Source: an uncultured Clostridia bacterium
GTDB lineage: Bacteria > Bacillota > Clostridia > UMGS1810
Direction: 5' to 3'
NCBI GenBank assembly: GCA_934463165.1
Contig: CAKSJG010000027.1
Location: 1 to 39,621 of the forward strand
DNA length: 39,621 nucleotides
The stretch's first letter is position 1, and each line of letters begins with the position of its first letter. The notes below the pieces were generated by a model. The model was not told the origin of the DNA. It worked only from the letters and a program-made list of their open reading frames with translations, and searched no databases. Shown piece by piece: positions 1 through 10,584 of the stretch. Made by a program: the position numbers and the translations under genes.

Positions 1-72
1 CCCGATGAGCCCGATGAGCCCGATGAGCCCGATGAGCCCGATGAGCCCGATGAGCCCGATGAGCCCGATGAG
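1..72. repeat. 9-bp tandem repeat encoding Ser-Ser-Gly
   Basis: Eight perfect copies of CCCGATGAG run from the first base of the window; the array may continue beyond it. Read on the minus strand in the frame of the exoprotein gene each unit is Ser-Ser-Gly. The unit length is a multiple of three, so copy-number change would alter linker length without a frameshift. Confidence 0.95.
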
Positions 73-2693
73 CCCGAGTTTTGTGACGGTCTTGCCGACT
101 GCCACTGACTGCTGCCTCCCGTGCGCGCCCCGCTCAAATTGCTTTGCGACTGTGACTGAGAGGCTTGTGTGGTAGTCTGTTCGGGTGTCTCACCCGTCTG
201 AGTGTTGCCCTCACTTTGGGCAGCTTCGTTTTTATCTTTGCTCATGCCGAGGGGGAACGAAACCGAACCGCTGAAGTTAATTGTGTATCTGCCGTCCTGA
301 CAGCCGAGCTCACCGTAATTCAAATTGAAGATAAAGCCGCCCATGTTCTGCAGGAGCCAGCCACCGCCCAAAAGCTGCAGCTGCGGAGCCATTTTGCCCG
401 ATACACCCGACTCTTCATCGCCGTCATAGGTATAGAGAGCGTCCGTAACCATGCGGATCATAAATTTATGCTTCCATATGGTAGACGCATTTATGATGCT
501 TAAATCTCCGTCACCCTCAACGCGCATAACCGTCGGTTTGTCTCCGCTGAAATCCGCCTTGAATGTGAGCGGATTCATAGCGTTGTAATATAAAATACGA
601 TTAACCTTTATATTGTCGGAGCCCGGGATCGTCTCAAAGCCGAGCAGGTCTGCATTGGTTTTTTCGGCGTCGGTGCTGATTATGAGGTTGGAATTTGTCG
701 ATGTTTCCGCCGATTTTCCGTCTCTGTAGAGCACTTTAAACACGCCGCGGCCCTCAATGAGAACCTCACCCTTATCCTTTTCAAGCTGTTTTTTGTATTC
801 TTCAAACTGCTCTTCAATGGATTTTGACCCTGATTCCACGGTGAAAAGACGCATCTCATAATTGGATTTTGAGTTTGTTCTTGCAATTACGGCAAGGGAA
901 TACCCGCGGTTTTTGTATTTGGGGTCTGCCGATGTTTTGATGTGTTCATCAGGATCGGAAAACACCCTTTTTTCAAGGTGAGCAAGGTTTGCCTTAAATT
1001 CAATCGTAAGCTCATATTCACCGAGTCTGCCGCCCATATCGACAAGCAGGCCGAGCTGACTGTTTTCGGTGTCAACCGAGCAGTTAAAGCTGTCTACGTT
1101 TATTCTCTCACCTGTTACAACATCCTTAAGATATGCCGTCCAGTTGGATTTATCCGTAAGAGCCGAGAAGTTATCTCCTGTTCCCTGAACAGAGAAATAT
1201 GAATAACCCTCATAGTATATAATCTTCGGGTCTATGCCCATAAAGCCGATATCCACACCCGTTTTGCCGAGAGGCGGAAGAGTTATTATTCTGCTTGCAA
1301 CCGAGGGTATCGGAGTGCCGTTGCCCGTCAGGCTGAATGTTATCTTTCGGGTGTCTATGCTTTTCCTTAAAGAGTAGCCCTCTGTCGGAGCATATACGAT
1401 ATCGGGTGCATCGGCATCGGTGTTGTCTTTATCCTTTTCATAAACCGGGCGCGCCTTAAGCTTTATCGGAATATTGCGCTTTATCTCGCCGCGGTTTATC
1501 GTGCCGACGCTTATCGTCTCGTCTTCTTCCTTTTCGGTTGCAACCCATACTGCAGGCTCCTGAATCATATTGAGTTCATCGTCCTGAAGCTTATCTTCAA
1601 AAGATAATCTGAGCTGTCCGTCAACGATTTGCTTTGAATCGGTATCGGAGTTATCTATCGTAAGATAGAGTGTGATCTCTCCGTTGTTCTCATAGCCGTC
1701 TTCCGTGGAGTTTGCCTTTAAAAGCTCTTTTTGAGTGACGGTCATTACACAGTAGTCCGAAGTGGACTCCATGCCGCTCAGCTCACCCACACCGTACATG
1801 GTATCCACGGAGCCGTTTGCACCGCTGTTTACCAGCTCGGGGTTATACATAATTGAAATTGCCGAATCGGGGTAGTTATATTCGTTGTAATAATCGTCAA
1901 AGTTGAGGCTTGGGTTAACGTCGTAATCCCAAAGGGTATTTGCAAGGTTATACCAGTGAGCCATCTGAACCTTGTCGGGCGTACGGTTCATTGAATCGTG
2001 TCTTAAGAGTCCGTATGCGGTTGTTGTCGAATACGTTGTGCTGTCGGATATTGAATACCATTCGGGAATGTTATCCGACGAGTCGGTTTTTTCAAATTCA
2101 ACTTCTTTTGTTATCGGCGTTGAGGATCCGTTTTTATAGAACTGACCTGCGTCGTTATCCGCCGTTTTGGTATCGAGAAGTATTCTGATGCCGACTCCGA
2201 CGCTTTCGGCATTTTGGTTTTCGTATGAATATTTAATGTTGACATAGCCGCCGTGAGTGCTTGCCGTGTTTTTGTTAACGATAAGCTGCTGCTTAACCGA
2301 CACTCCGTCAACCGTCCACACGCTCTCTATGACGTCTCTTTCGCCGTCCTGCTGATATACATGCGGCAGGGTTGTCATTGTTCCCTTTGAACTGCCGTAT
2401 ACATAGTCGGAAACCTCTTCGTTTGTGCCGTTCGGATTTTTTATTATCCTTACGGTTGTGTATGAGGTGGCGAACTTGTCGTCACCGTCATACAAAAGCG
2501 GCTTGTTGTCATCAAACCTTTTTGACGGGATTCCCTTAAGGGTATTGATCCCGAATGCCGTTCCCTCCTCATTTGAAGAGACCGTTATATATCCGTTATC
2601 TATACTTTTTGTCTCATCGGCAAAAACGATATTATTCGGAATAAGACCGACAAACAACGTCAGTGCCAAAAACAGAGATATAATCTTTCTCAT
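1..2693 (-). CDS. Secreted exoprotein with Ser-Ser-Gly repeat tract (3' end outside window)
   Basis: The frame stays open from an ATG at 2693 to the window edge, at least 897 residues. The start has an AAGGAGG site about 8 nt upstream. Residues 1-25 form a Sec signal peptide ending VFA|DE. The N-terminal part (residues about 30-260) contains a block of the type VGIRILLDT...ND...TTAYGLL that I recall from large clostridial surface proteins and read as a beta-sandwich of unknown function; later segments look like beta-rich Ig-type modules. From about residue 820 it becomes Gln/Ser/Thr-rich and from residue 873 a pure Ser-Ser-Gly repeat, a flexible linker before an unseen C-terminal domain. The gene begins 25 bp after the stop of the 2621-residue gene, so both are in the tetR-led operon. 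No enzymatic motif was recognised. A surface or adhesive role is inference. Confidence 0.85.
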   Translation of the reverse strand, partial: MRKIISLFLALTLFVGLIPNNIVFADETKSIDNGYITVSSNEEGTAFGINTLKGIPSKRFDDNKPLLYDGDDKFATSYTTVRIIKNPNGTNEEVSDYVYGSSKGTMTTLPHVYQQDGERDVIESVWTVDGVSVKQQLIVNKNTASTHGGYVNIKYSYENQNAESVGVGIRILLDTKTADNDAGQFYKNGSSTPITKEVEFEKTDSSDNIPEWYSISDSTTYSTTTAYGLLRHDSMNRTPDKVQMAHWYNLANTLWDYDVNPSLNFDDYYNEYNYPDSAISIMYNPELVNSGANGSVDTMYGVGELSGMESTSDYCVMTVTQKELLKANSTEDGYENNGEITLYLTIDNSDTDSKQIVDGQLRLSFEDKLQDDELNMIQEPAVWVATEKEEDETISVGTINRGEIKRNIPIKLKARPVYEKDKDNTDADAPDIVYAPTEGYSLRKSIDTRKITFSLTGNGTPIPSVASRIITLPPLGKTGVDIGFMGIDPKIIYYEGYSYFSVQGTGDNFSALTDKSNWTAYLKDVVTGERINVDSFNCSVDTENSQLGLLVDMGGRLGEYELTIEFKANLAHLEKRVFSDPDEHIKTSADPKYKNRGYSLAVIARTNSKSNYEMRLFTVESGSKSIEEQFEEYKKQLEKDKGEVLIEGRGVFKVLYRDGKSAETSTNSNLIISTDAEKTNADLLGFETIPGSDNIKVNRILYYNAMNPLTFKADFSGDKPTVMRVEGDGDLSIINASTIWKHKFMIRMVTDALYTYDGDEESGVSGKMAPQLQLLGGGWLLQNMGGFIFNLNYGELGCQDGRYTINFSGSVSFPLGMSKDKNEAAQSEGNTQTGETPEQTTTQASQSQSQSNLSGARTGGSSQWQSARPSQNSGSSGSSGSSGSSGSSGSSGSSGSS

Positions 2694-2718
2694 TTATTCA
2701 TCCTCCTTAGGCTGCTTC

Positions 2719-5700
2719 TCATCCTGCGATAAATACATACATAACCGTCATGCTGCGGTTTTCCGTCTGCACAAAGAGTGTATACAAACCTGCGCTGTCG
2801 GGTTCAAGCTTAATCTTGCTGTCTGATGATGTGAGGGTTTTAAAGCTCTTGCCCTTCATCTGCGCTCCGTTGTAATATCCCTTTACAAATGCATAAGAAA
2901 CCTTGTTGCCGACCGTATCGGCATTTTTGAATGCAAGCTCCATTTTCTCTCCGAGAACATAAGTTGCCTGTTCGTTCGGGATGAGAATTTCACCGTTTAT
3001 CGTTGCGTAAACGTCGTCGGGGCTTATGACGGTGACGCGTCTTGTGAGAACAGATTTGTTGCCTGCGTTGTCTTCAGCCGTAAATTTAACATCGTATTTT
3101 CCGGGCACGTTTATGTCAAAATCACTCGGATATTCAACCTTAACATACATATCGGCGCCCGTGAAATCCTGCTGCATAACTATTCCCGATTCATCGTCGG
3201 AAGCGGTTACGTTTTCAAATGCCGTGCGGTCAAATTCACCTGCGTTTACAAATATGTTTCTGCTTCCGTTATAACTTTCGCTATAGTCTATTATCGGAGT
3301 GTTAATGTCAACATATTTAACCTCAACCTTGTGCGCCGCGCTGTTGCCGGCTTCGTCCGTTATCATAAACGAATAAGTTCCGTTTTTCTCGGGCGTAAAT
3401 TCTATTTTGTCATTTCTGACGCCGTTTTGAACCACATAAGTTTTTGCGCCCGATGCCTTTGCGTTCGGCGTTACGGTGATTGTCGGCGCGGTGTTGGTCC
3501 AGCTTGTCGGGTTGCCGCTGTCGGTTGCCGTGGGAGCTGTGGTGTCTATGCAGTCAACCTCAACATAAAGCGTGTCGAAGTTTCCGGCTCTGTCCATATA
3601 CTTAAACGCGTATCTTCCGTTTGACATTACGGAATGATATACCGACTGAGACGCATTCTGAATAAGGATTGTATCGTCGTCTCTTCCGAGGAGAGTGTCA
3701 CCTGCGGATGTCGGGATAAGCTCTATCGTTGCGGCTGCCATGTAAGTTTCAAGCGTGCCGTCCTCGGTGAGCATCTTATTCGGGATGACATTCGCCGTAA
3801 GCTGCGGTTTATCCTTATCTATATTGCTTACCGACGCAAGGAGGAAGTCCGTCACGTTGCCGCTCATGTCGCGGAATCTGAACAGGCGGTTTCCGTTCTG
3901 CTCAAAACCGTATGTAATATAGCTTGAATATGCGCCGGCGTAATCCTTGACAAGTGTGTTGTTTTCGCTGTATACCTGATAGTCGCAAAGCTTGCTCAGG
4001 CTTATGTTTGCGTAAACATCGGAATTTGTGGGAGCCGTGGTGCTGTAGCTGATGAAGGCTCTCGGTACGGTTCTGTCAAGATTTGTGACGTTCAGCCTTA
4101 CCTCGGTTGTATTGCCGGAATCATCGGCAAAGATGAGGCTTGCATAACCGTTATTTTCAAACGTGAGCGATTTTCCGTCCGTAATATCTTTAATATCCTT
4201 TAATGAATATTCATATCCGATGTTGTCTCTGCCCGATATCGAAATGAGCTTCACCGAAGCGCTGATATTATCCGAAATCCTTATGTCTGCTCTGACGGAG
4301 TCTTTTTTATCTCCGGCGGACGCAATCGGAACATATGTAATCTCTGCTTCGGGCGGTTCTTTGTCGAATTTGAATCCGCTTATTGAAACATGAGCCTTGC
4401 TGCCGGATCTTGCGGTGTATTCATATGTGTATTCGCTGCCGTCCGAGATGTTTATAACCGCAACGCGGCTGCCGTTGCAGCTTATAACAGCCTCGGCATC
4501 GTCTTTGAGATATGCTCCCTTATATTTATAGGTATAGGAAACGTTTTTATAGTCGCTGCCGTCGTAGCCTGAATCAAACTCCGCGGAGGTGTCAAGCACA
4601 TTTCCGCCGCTTTCAAAGCTTACCGTAAGCTCTGTCGGGTTTTTGTCGATATAGTCAACCTCTACGGGGATATCGGTAACATTGCCGGCTTCGTCCGTCA
4701 GGGTGAATGTGTATGTTCCGTTTTGCGTAAACGTATATGCCGTTGCGCTGACGGTAATTCTGTCTGCCGGGGTGAGATTATCTTTTATTTCTGAAAGAGT
4801 TACAGTGACATCGGTATTTACCGGTGAGCCGTCGCTCGGTTTTTTCGGAGACATCGTAAGCTCATATTCCGGTGCGCTTCTGTCGAATCTGTTTGCGCCG
4901 TAAATCTGGCGGTATTTATTTGTGTCTGTTCCGCCCGGGTTATATACTTCAAATTCAACATTTGTGTTATCTGTGATATCAAGGCTGAAGCCGCGGTATG
5001 TAACCGTTCCGTCCGCCTCGGTGCTCTCGCCCGTTCCTGCGGCGCCCGACGGAATATTCGTTATGCGGTATTCCTTGTAAATTCCATCATCGGGCAGCTG
5101 AACGCTTACATTTGCGCTGTCGGCATTGATATATTTCGTATCGGGTTCATTACCGTTCACGGTAAATTTGATTCCGCTCTGCGGAACGTGCGGTCTTGAA
5201 CTGTCTATCCAGTCCACTCTGATCTCAAGGGGTGTTTTTCTTCCTATAACATCCATGAGAGTATATGTCCTGTTTATGTTTTTTTCAAATGTCAGCAGGT
5301 GCTCTCTTGAAAATGCGCTTCCGCTTACCGACATATACCCTACCGCGTATTTATCGGCAACGGAATCCGCAAAGGATTCGCGTATCGCCCCGTAACGCTT
5401 GAGTGCGTTAAGCACCGTCACAATATCGCCGTATGCATAATTTTCGTGCATGGAATGTTCATTGAACGGATTTTTGTATGTTACTCTGTAGCCGTCTATG
5501 AAATTATCCATATGCGCGCGAATGTCTTTGTCGATATCGGGTATGTTTACGACATAATCTTTTCCGAGAGGGTTAAGATAAAGCCCTGTTTCATCGTCAA
5601 AGGTAAGCGGCATATCGGCATATGACGAACCGAAAACAGACAGCAGATCCGATGCGGATACATATTCTTTTCCGCAAAGCGGATTCAGAATCTGAAATTC

Positions 5701-8700
5701 ATCGGTCGTGCGCTCTTCGTCCGACTTGGTAAGTGTCGATAAATCAACCTCAGACGGAACGCTCCAAATGTCAAACTCCATGCCGCCTTCTTCGCCGAAT
5801 GTCATCGGGATAAGCATATCGTTGGGAATTTCGGGGACGTATATATCTGCCTTGCCGACGTCACCCGGCGTTTTCTCAAAGAAATCCATTAGAAGCGGAC
5901 GAACTTCATTATAATATTCTTCGTTTTCAATATATACACTTCCGCTTTCGCCGTTAAGGTCAAAGTCGCTTGTTCCCGTTTCGTAATTATAAACCTGACC
6001 TATCATGCATTCGTTCATAATATAGTCATACATATCTCCCACAGGATCCACATACATCGGATTTGAAAGGTATTCTGTGTATCTGCGTGATTCTTCGTAT
6101 CTTGACGGGTTGAACTTAACAAGGAATTTATCCTCGGCGGTGAGGTCTCCTCCGCCGTTTTCGTATTTTGTTCTGATCTCCTTGAATTTTTCAATTGCTT
6201 CTTCAAGCGTGAGAGTATGCGTTACGCCGTCATATGTGTAGGTGTAGCCGTTTTCGCGGCTCTCTTTGACATTTGCCCTCATAGCCGTGAGGTTGCCGTC
6301 GCTGTCTTCGCCGCCGAAGAGCATAACGGGAATATCGGACGCGATTCGCGCCGTTACCGCTCCGCCTGTCGGAGTTGAGCTGTCCGGAGTATATTCCGTG
6401 CTTGTTTCGGCATTTGCGGCAGACATTGTGATATCGGCAATTTTTTCCGTAACCGTATTGCCTGCGTTATCCGACACGCGCGCATATACGGAATATTCTC
6501 CCGCGGGGATTGCGCCGTACGTCAGCTTGCAGCCCGCAAGTGCGCCCGCGCTTCCGACTGTGTGGATCGGGGTTATGCTTGCAAACGCTTCACCCTTGGG
6601 ATCGTTAAAGTAGCCGTTTTCTCCGTATGTCGGGTTCTCTTCGTCTCCGCCGGTCTGCTTTGCCGACGCGCTGTCTTCAAAGAAGTCAGAATCGTTCGGT
6701 GTGCCATGCACAATTGCTATGCCGATGTTTGTCAGCGAATCGTTATCGGATGCGGAAAGAACCATTTCACCGTATTTTGCGGCGCCGTCCTCCGGTGTCT
6801 GTGATATTGAATCGAGAGTCAGCTTCGGCGCTTCGCGGTCAAAGCAGCTCACTTCAAACGTTTTTTCGCCCGTCTTTCCGAGCCTGTCGGTAAGCTTGAC
6901 GCTTACGGTGCCGTTTGATGTCACATTCAGCTTAAGAGTTCCGATTTTGCTGTTATCGGCAATTTCGGCTCCCGAAACCGCTATGCTTATATCATTCGGG
7001 GTCTCGTAGGTATCGTATTTGTATCTGAGCTCTACGGGCACGCTGTCGGCATTTGTCATTGTGCCGATGCCGTCCGTATTTGCAAAATATATATCGGGAG
7101 CTTCTCTATCGAGAATAAAGTATACCGAATCCGACGTGTTGTTATCTCCCATGTCGGTAACGTCTAATCTGTATTCATATCTCGTTGTGCCGTTTGCATA
7201 TTCATTGATAAAATCATTATACATCGGCTTTGAAGCTGTATAGCTGTATGCACCGTTTACGCAGTCAAGTCTGCTTTTTCTGTAAAATCCTCCGCTTATG
7301 TAGATAAGGTCAACCTTATCTTTTGCGTTATCTTCAATATTTGCCGTTATGGATTTTATGTCGTTAAGGCTGTTTACAATGTATGTATCTTCATTAAACT
7401 TAACGAAATCCGACGGTTCAACCGCTATGGAGGTTATCTCGGGTTTTTTGAGGTCTATTGCAAAATCCTCGCTTCTGACCGTCGCCTCATGACCGAATTT
7501 ATCCTTTAAGGTTATCTCCGTATGCGCTTTAGTTTCGTTTTCATATATTCCGCTTTCGGCAAAGAGTGAATAAAAATCTATCGTCTCCGACGCGCGGAAT
7601 GTGTTTATATCATAAACCTTTGCGGCATTCTCGCCTATGTAAAGCGTCATCTTCGGGGCATTTGCGTCCGAAAAGTCAATGTTGTTTTCGGTAACGTATG
7701 CTCCGTCGTTATACTGCGAAGCATCGTCATAGAGAGAATATATGATATCATATGTTCTGTTTACGCCGTCTCTGTCTTTGTTTATTTCAATAGTGCCCTC
7801 CGGGGCCTTTATATCAAAATAGTAAGTGCGCGTAAGCTTTTGTGTAATGTTATCGGGGTTTAAGGTCGTATTTATAACGAGAGTAAACTCGCCGTCAAAC
7901 AAATCTCCGCCGTTATAATGTCTCTGAACGGCTTCGCCTGCAAAATCAAAGCTTTCAAAGCTCTTAACGTCGGTGAATGTCACGGTTGACTTTGCATCCG
8001 CAAGAGCCGCGCCCGAACCTCGCTTCCAGCCGTAGCTGACTTCAAATTTTGCATTTGTCGTATCTGTCGGCTTTATGACGTCAACATGCGCGCTGTGCGT
8101 ATCCGAAACGATGCTTTCGGCGCTGTCGTTAAGCTCAAGCTGCAGATTACGCGACGCCGTCTCGTATATTCCCGATTCGCTCCAGCTGCCCGTGTTGCCG
8201 AGGATATCTCTGAATTTTGCATATACCTGCCATCTGTCGTAGCTGTCCTGAACGGCATTTACGTTTATCTCCTGTTTATTATCCTCAGTGCTTAAATTTT
8301 CAACGGTGTCTTTCTCATGATTTTTAAGCATGTATTCAATAAACGGGTCTATCTTTCCGACACCGGTATCGGTAACGTCATATTTAACGGTTATGTCACG
8401 GTTGTTTTTGATTCCCGTAACACCGTTTACGACAGGGGCGGTGTTGTCAAGATAAAGTCTGATATCATTTCGGTTTATATTTGAAGCCGCGTTGCCCGAT
8501 TCGTCAAACACGGTGTATTCAAGATACAAATCGTAATTTGCCGGGTATTCTTTAAGCAGCTTAAGTCCGCTTAAATTTACGCTCGCCTTATTCTTTGACG
8601 CTGCGCTTCTGTTTAGCGGAAGCGTATAGGTGCCGTTTACGGAATTTGAACCGTCAAGCTGCGTTATGAGGTTTCGTTTTTTACCTGTTTCATCATAATA

Positions 8701-10584
8701 TACTATCGAAATTTTTGCACCATGCGTGAAATTGAGCCCGCCGGCATCTTCAAACACAAGGCTTGCATCAGAAGCAAACTTTGTTGCCCAGCTGTCGCTT
8801 ATTATTTTCTGCGAAAGCGTCGGCGCTTCGGTATCGATGCGAACGCCGATTGCAAGCGGAAGAAGATCCGTATAGCTTGCCGGGACTTTGAGATTTGAGC
8901 CGCTGACATCCATGCCCGAAATGTTTTTGAGCTTAACATTTGAGGGAGTCGTTATTGCGTCATCGGCAAACGTAAAGCTTCTGTCGGAATTGTATGTTCC
9001 TGCAAAATCGACTCTGTATATCGGATATCCCGAAATCTCAGTCGGGCAATAACGGAAATAGAGCTCGGTGTGAGCATCGGACTTTACGCCCTTTGCCTGA
9101 ACCTTATCGTCAACTCCGATAACTCTTGCGCCGACAAGATTTGCATATACATACCTGCCGTCTATCTTGTTTTTGTTGCCGTCATACACCTGAAGCTTCA
9201 GGCGCATGTTTCTAAGGTCGGTTGAATTTTGAATTTCCTCATCAAGGACAATTCTGAAAATCGGCCCCGTTGTGCTGCTTGCGTTAAATGTTATCGGCTG
9301 TGCGCCGTTTGTGCCGACGATCTCTTTCGGAATGCTGCCGAAGGTATTGCAGCTTGTGTCGCTGATGCGGCTTATCTGCGGATAAAACTTCTTGCTGTTA
9401 TCGCGGAAAGCGCGCTCGTTTATGCGCGTGTATGTATCGTCAACGGTATATTTATCGTTAGAGAAAGCACCGCCGACGGAATCGTCCGCAAGAGCATTTC
9501 CGGCAATGTCGGTTATATAATCCTTACCGCCGACAAGCTTCGCCGTTTTGAGAAGAACCGTGAGCTCGCCGTTTTTGTTGTTGGTATTGTCGGGAACCTC
9601 ATATTCAAATATCACCTTATCGCCTTTTACCTCAACAAATTTTGCGTCAAATTTTGCCGCGTCGGTATTTTTTTGCGGATCGGCTGTCAGACGGAGGGTA
9701 ACCTTACTTGTATCGGTTACGTCTACCTTTTCGTCAAACCGAACGTAAAACTTGATTTTGCTGCCGATTTTTGACGTTACGACGCTGTCTCCGTTTACGT
9801 TGGTATAGGTCTTAAAATCTCCGCTTTCAATGCCGCACGATTTTGCCTTGGGGCCTACGCTGTCGCGCAGAAAAACTCTGATTTTCTGAACGGAGCTCTT
9901 GTTAAACTTCTTAAGACCCTTTCTCTTTGAACGGACATTGAGCATCATTCTCGTAATATCCGTATTCAGCTTCTGCCACCCTGCGCTGACCGTACGCGTG
10001 CCGTCATACCAGTTTTCGGCGGTTGTTATCTCCTGCTGAATGGATGACTTATTCGAATAGAATCTGAGGTTTGCCACACCGGTCTGCTTGTTTGTCGTAC
10101 CCTTGTAGTTATCGGTTTCGGCAACTACGGCAGCCTCGATGTCGCCTTTCTTTATAAGCTGCTGAATATCGCCGCTAAGCCTTGCCGCAAAGTCAACCTT
10201 ATAGTCGTTTTTGTCGTTCGCATTGTCATACACGGCATACAGATACTTGCCGCTCGACAAATATGCTCCGTAATCGCCCTGTGTCGTATCATACACAAGA
10301 GCAGTATTCTTACTGAAGCCGTCATAAAAGTTCTGACCTCGGTTAAAACTGAACTGATTGAATACCGACTTGCCGCTCGATATATCTTCAAGCTTATCGC
10401 CCTCGCCGGCTTTCAGGATTCTGCCCTTTTGCAGGGTCACATATCCCCAGCCTCTTGAGCTTTCGCTCCAGTTCATCTCGCTTCTGCCGCTGAAGTTCTT
10501 GCTGTCGGCATGTGCCGATATCGGCACCGCGCTTACCAGCATACATGCCGAAAGCAGCGACGCCAATGCTCTTTTCACTTTCAT
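2719..10584 (-). CDS. Giant secreted Ig-repeat protein, 2621 aa
   Basis: Residues 1-26 are a Sec signal peptide ending AHA|DS. Most of the rest is beta-rich Ig-like modules. The clearest repeats lie in the last third, where a strand motif like FTLTDEAGNVT is followed by VDYIDKNP-type linkers, recurring near residues 1960, 2155, 2245, 2335, 2415 and 2510; such modules are typical of bacterial Ig-like surface proteins. A segment at about residues 1410-1790 lacks this pattern and is acidic and Tyr-rich. There is no LPXTG, SLH or C-terminal membrane anchor, so attachment is unclear. GGAGGTG lies about 7 nt before the ATG. The start overlaps the tetR stop as ATGA, implying coupled translation, and the next exoprotein follows after 25 bp. 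Adhesion or glycan binding is inferred; no catalytic motif was seen. Confidence 0.9.
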   Translation of the reverse strand: MKVKRALASLLSACMLVSAVPISAHADSKNFSGRSEMNWSESSRGWGYVTLQKGRILKAGEGDKLEDISSGKSVFNQFSFNRGQNFYDGFSKNTALVYDTTQGDYGAYLSSGKYLYAVYDNANDKNDYKVDFAARLSGDIQQLIKKGDIEAAVVAETDNYKGTTNKQTGVANLRFYSNKSSIQQEITTAENWYDGTRTVSAGWQKLNTDITRMMLNVRSKRKGLKKFNKSSVQKIRVFLRDSVGPKAKSCGIESGDFKTYTNVNGDSVVTSKIGSKIKFYVRFDEKVDVTDTSKVTLRLTADPQKNTDAAKFDAKFVEVKGDKVIFEYEVPDNTNNKNGELTVLLKTAKLVGGKDYITDIAGNALADDSVGGAFSNDKYTVDDTYTRINERAFRDNSKKFYPQISRISDTSCNTFGSIPKEIVGTNGAQPITFNASSTTGPIFRIVLDEEIQNSTDLRNMRLKLQVYDGNKNKIDGRYVYANLVGARVIGVDDKVQAKGVKSDAHTELYFRYCPTEISGYPIYRVDFAGTYNSDRSFTFADDAITTPSNVKLKNISGMDVSGSNLKVPASYTDLLPLAIGVRIDTEAPTLSQKIISDSWATKFASDASLVFEDAGGLNFTHGAKISIVYYDETGKKRNLITQLDGSNSVNGTYTLPLNRSAASKNKASVNLSGLKLLKEYPANYDLYLEYTVFDESGNAASNINRNDIRLYLDNTAPVVNGVTGIKNNRDITVKYDVTDTGVGKIDPFIEYMLKNHEKDTVENLSTEDNKQEINVNAVQDSYDRWQVYAKFRDILGNTGSWSESGIYETASRNLQLELNDSAESIVSDTHSAHVDVIKPTDTTNAKFEVSYGWKRGSGAALADAKSTVTFTDVKSFESFDFAGEAVQRHYNGGDLFDGEFTLVINTTLNPDNITQKLTRTYYFDIKAPEGTIEINKDRDGVNRTYDIIYSLYDDASQYNDGAYVTENNIDFSDANAPKMTLYIGENAAKVYDINTFRASETIDFYSLFAESGIYENETKAHTEITLKDKFGHEATVRSEDFAIDLKKPEITSIAVEPSDFVKFNEDTYIVNSLNDIKSITANIEDNAKDKVDLIYISGGFYRKSRLDCVNGAYSYTASKPMYNDFINEYANGTTRYEYRLDVTDMGDNNTSDSVYFILDREAPDIYFANTDGIGTMTNADSVPVELRYKYDTYETPNDISIAVSGAEIADNSKIGTLKLNVTSNGTVSVKLTDRLGKTGEKTFEVSCFDREAPKLTLDSISQTPEDGAAKYGEMVLSASDNDSLTNIGIAIVHGTPNDSDFFEDSASAKQTGGDEENPTYGENGYFNDPKGEAFASITPIHTVGSAGALAGCKLTYGAIPAGEYSVYARVSDNAGNTVTEKIADITMSAANAETSTEYTPDSSTPTGGAVTARIASDIPVMLFGGEDSDGNLTAMRANVKESRENGYTYTYDGVTHTLTLEEAIEKFKEIRTKYENGGGDLTAEDKFLVKFNPSRYEESRRYTEYLSNPMYVDPVGDMYDYIMNECMIGQVYNYETGTSDFDLNGESGSVYIENEEYYNEVRPLLMDFFEKTPGDVGKADIYVPEIPNDMLIPMTFGEEGGMEFDIWSVPSEVDLSTLTKSDEERTTDEFQILNPLCGKEYVSASDLLSVFGSSYADMPLTFDDETGLYLNPLGKDYVVNIPDIDKDIRAHMDNFIDGYRVTYKNPFNEHSMHENYAYGDIVTVLNALKRYGAIRESFADSVADKYAVGYMSVSGSAFSREHLLTFEKNINRTYTLMDVIGRKTPLEIRVDWIDSSRPHVPQSGIKFTVNGNEPDTKYINADSANVSVQLPDDGIYKEYRITNIPSGAAGTGESTEADGTVTYRGFSLDITDNTNVEFEVYNPGGTDTNKYRQIYGANRFDRSAPEYELTMSPKKPSDGSPVNTDVTVTLSEIKDNLTPADRITVSATAYTFTQNGTYTFTLTDEAGNVTDIPVEVDYIDKNPTELTVSFESGGNVLDTSAEFDSGYDGSDYKNVSYTYKYKGAYLKDDAEAVISCNGSRVAVINISDGSEYTYEYTARSGSKAHVSISGFKFDKEPPEAEITYVPIASAGDKKDSVRADIRISDNISASVKLISISGRDNIGYEYSLKDIKDITDGKSLTFENNGYASLIFADDSGNTTEVRLNVTNLDRTVPRAFISYSTTAPTNSDVYANISLSKLCDYQVYSENNTLVKDYAGAYSSYITYGFEQNGNRLFRFRDMSGNVTDFLLASVSNIDKDKPQLTANVIPNKMLTEDGTLETYMAAATIELIPTSAGDTLLGRDDDTILIQNASQSVYHSVMSNGRYAFKYMDRAGNFDTLYVEVDCIDTTAPTATDSGNPTSWTNTAPTITVTPNAKASGAKTYVVQNGVRNDKIEFTPEKNGTYSFMITDEAGNSAAHKVEVKYVDINTPIIDYSESYNGSRNIFVNAGEFDRTAFENVTASDDESGIVMQQDFTGADMYVKVEYPSDFDINVPGKYDVKFTAEDNAGNKSVLTRRVTVISPDDVYATINGEILIPNEQATYVLGEKMELAFKNADTVGNKVSYAFVKGYYNGAQMKGKSFKTLTSSDSKIKLEPDSAGLYTLFVQTENRSMTVMYVFIAG

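Noticed and set aside
1..75. Short regular repeats resembling a CRISPR array
   Set aside because: The unit is 9 bp with no spacers and is in frame as Ser-Ser-Gly.
9229..9774. 181-codon plus-strand frame antisense to the giant gene
   Set aside because: A shadow of the long real frame; no ribosome site and no recognisable protein.
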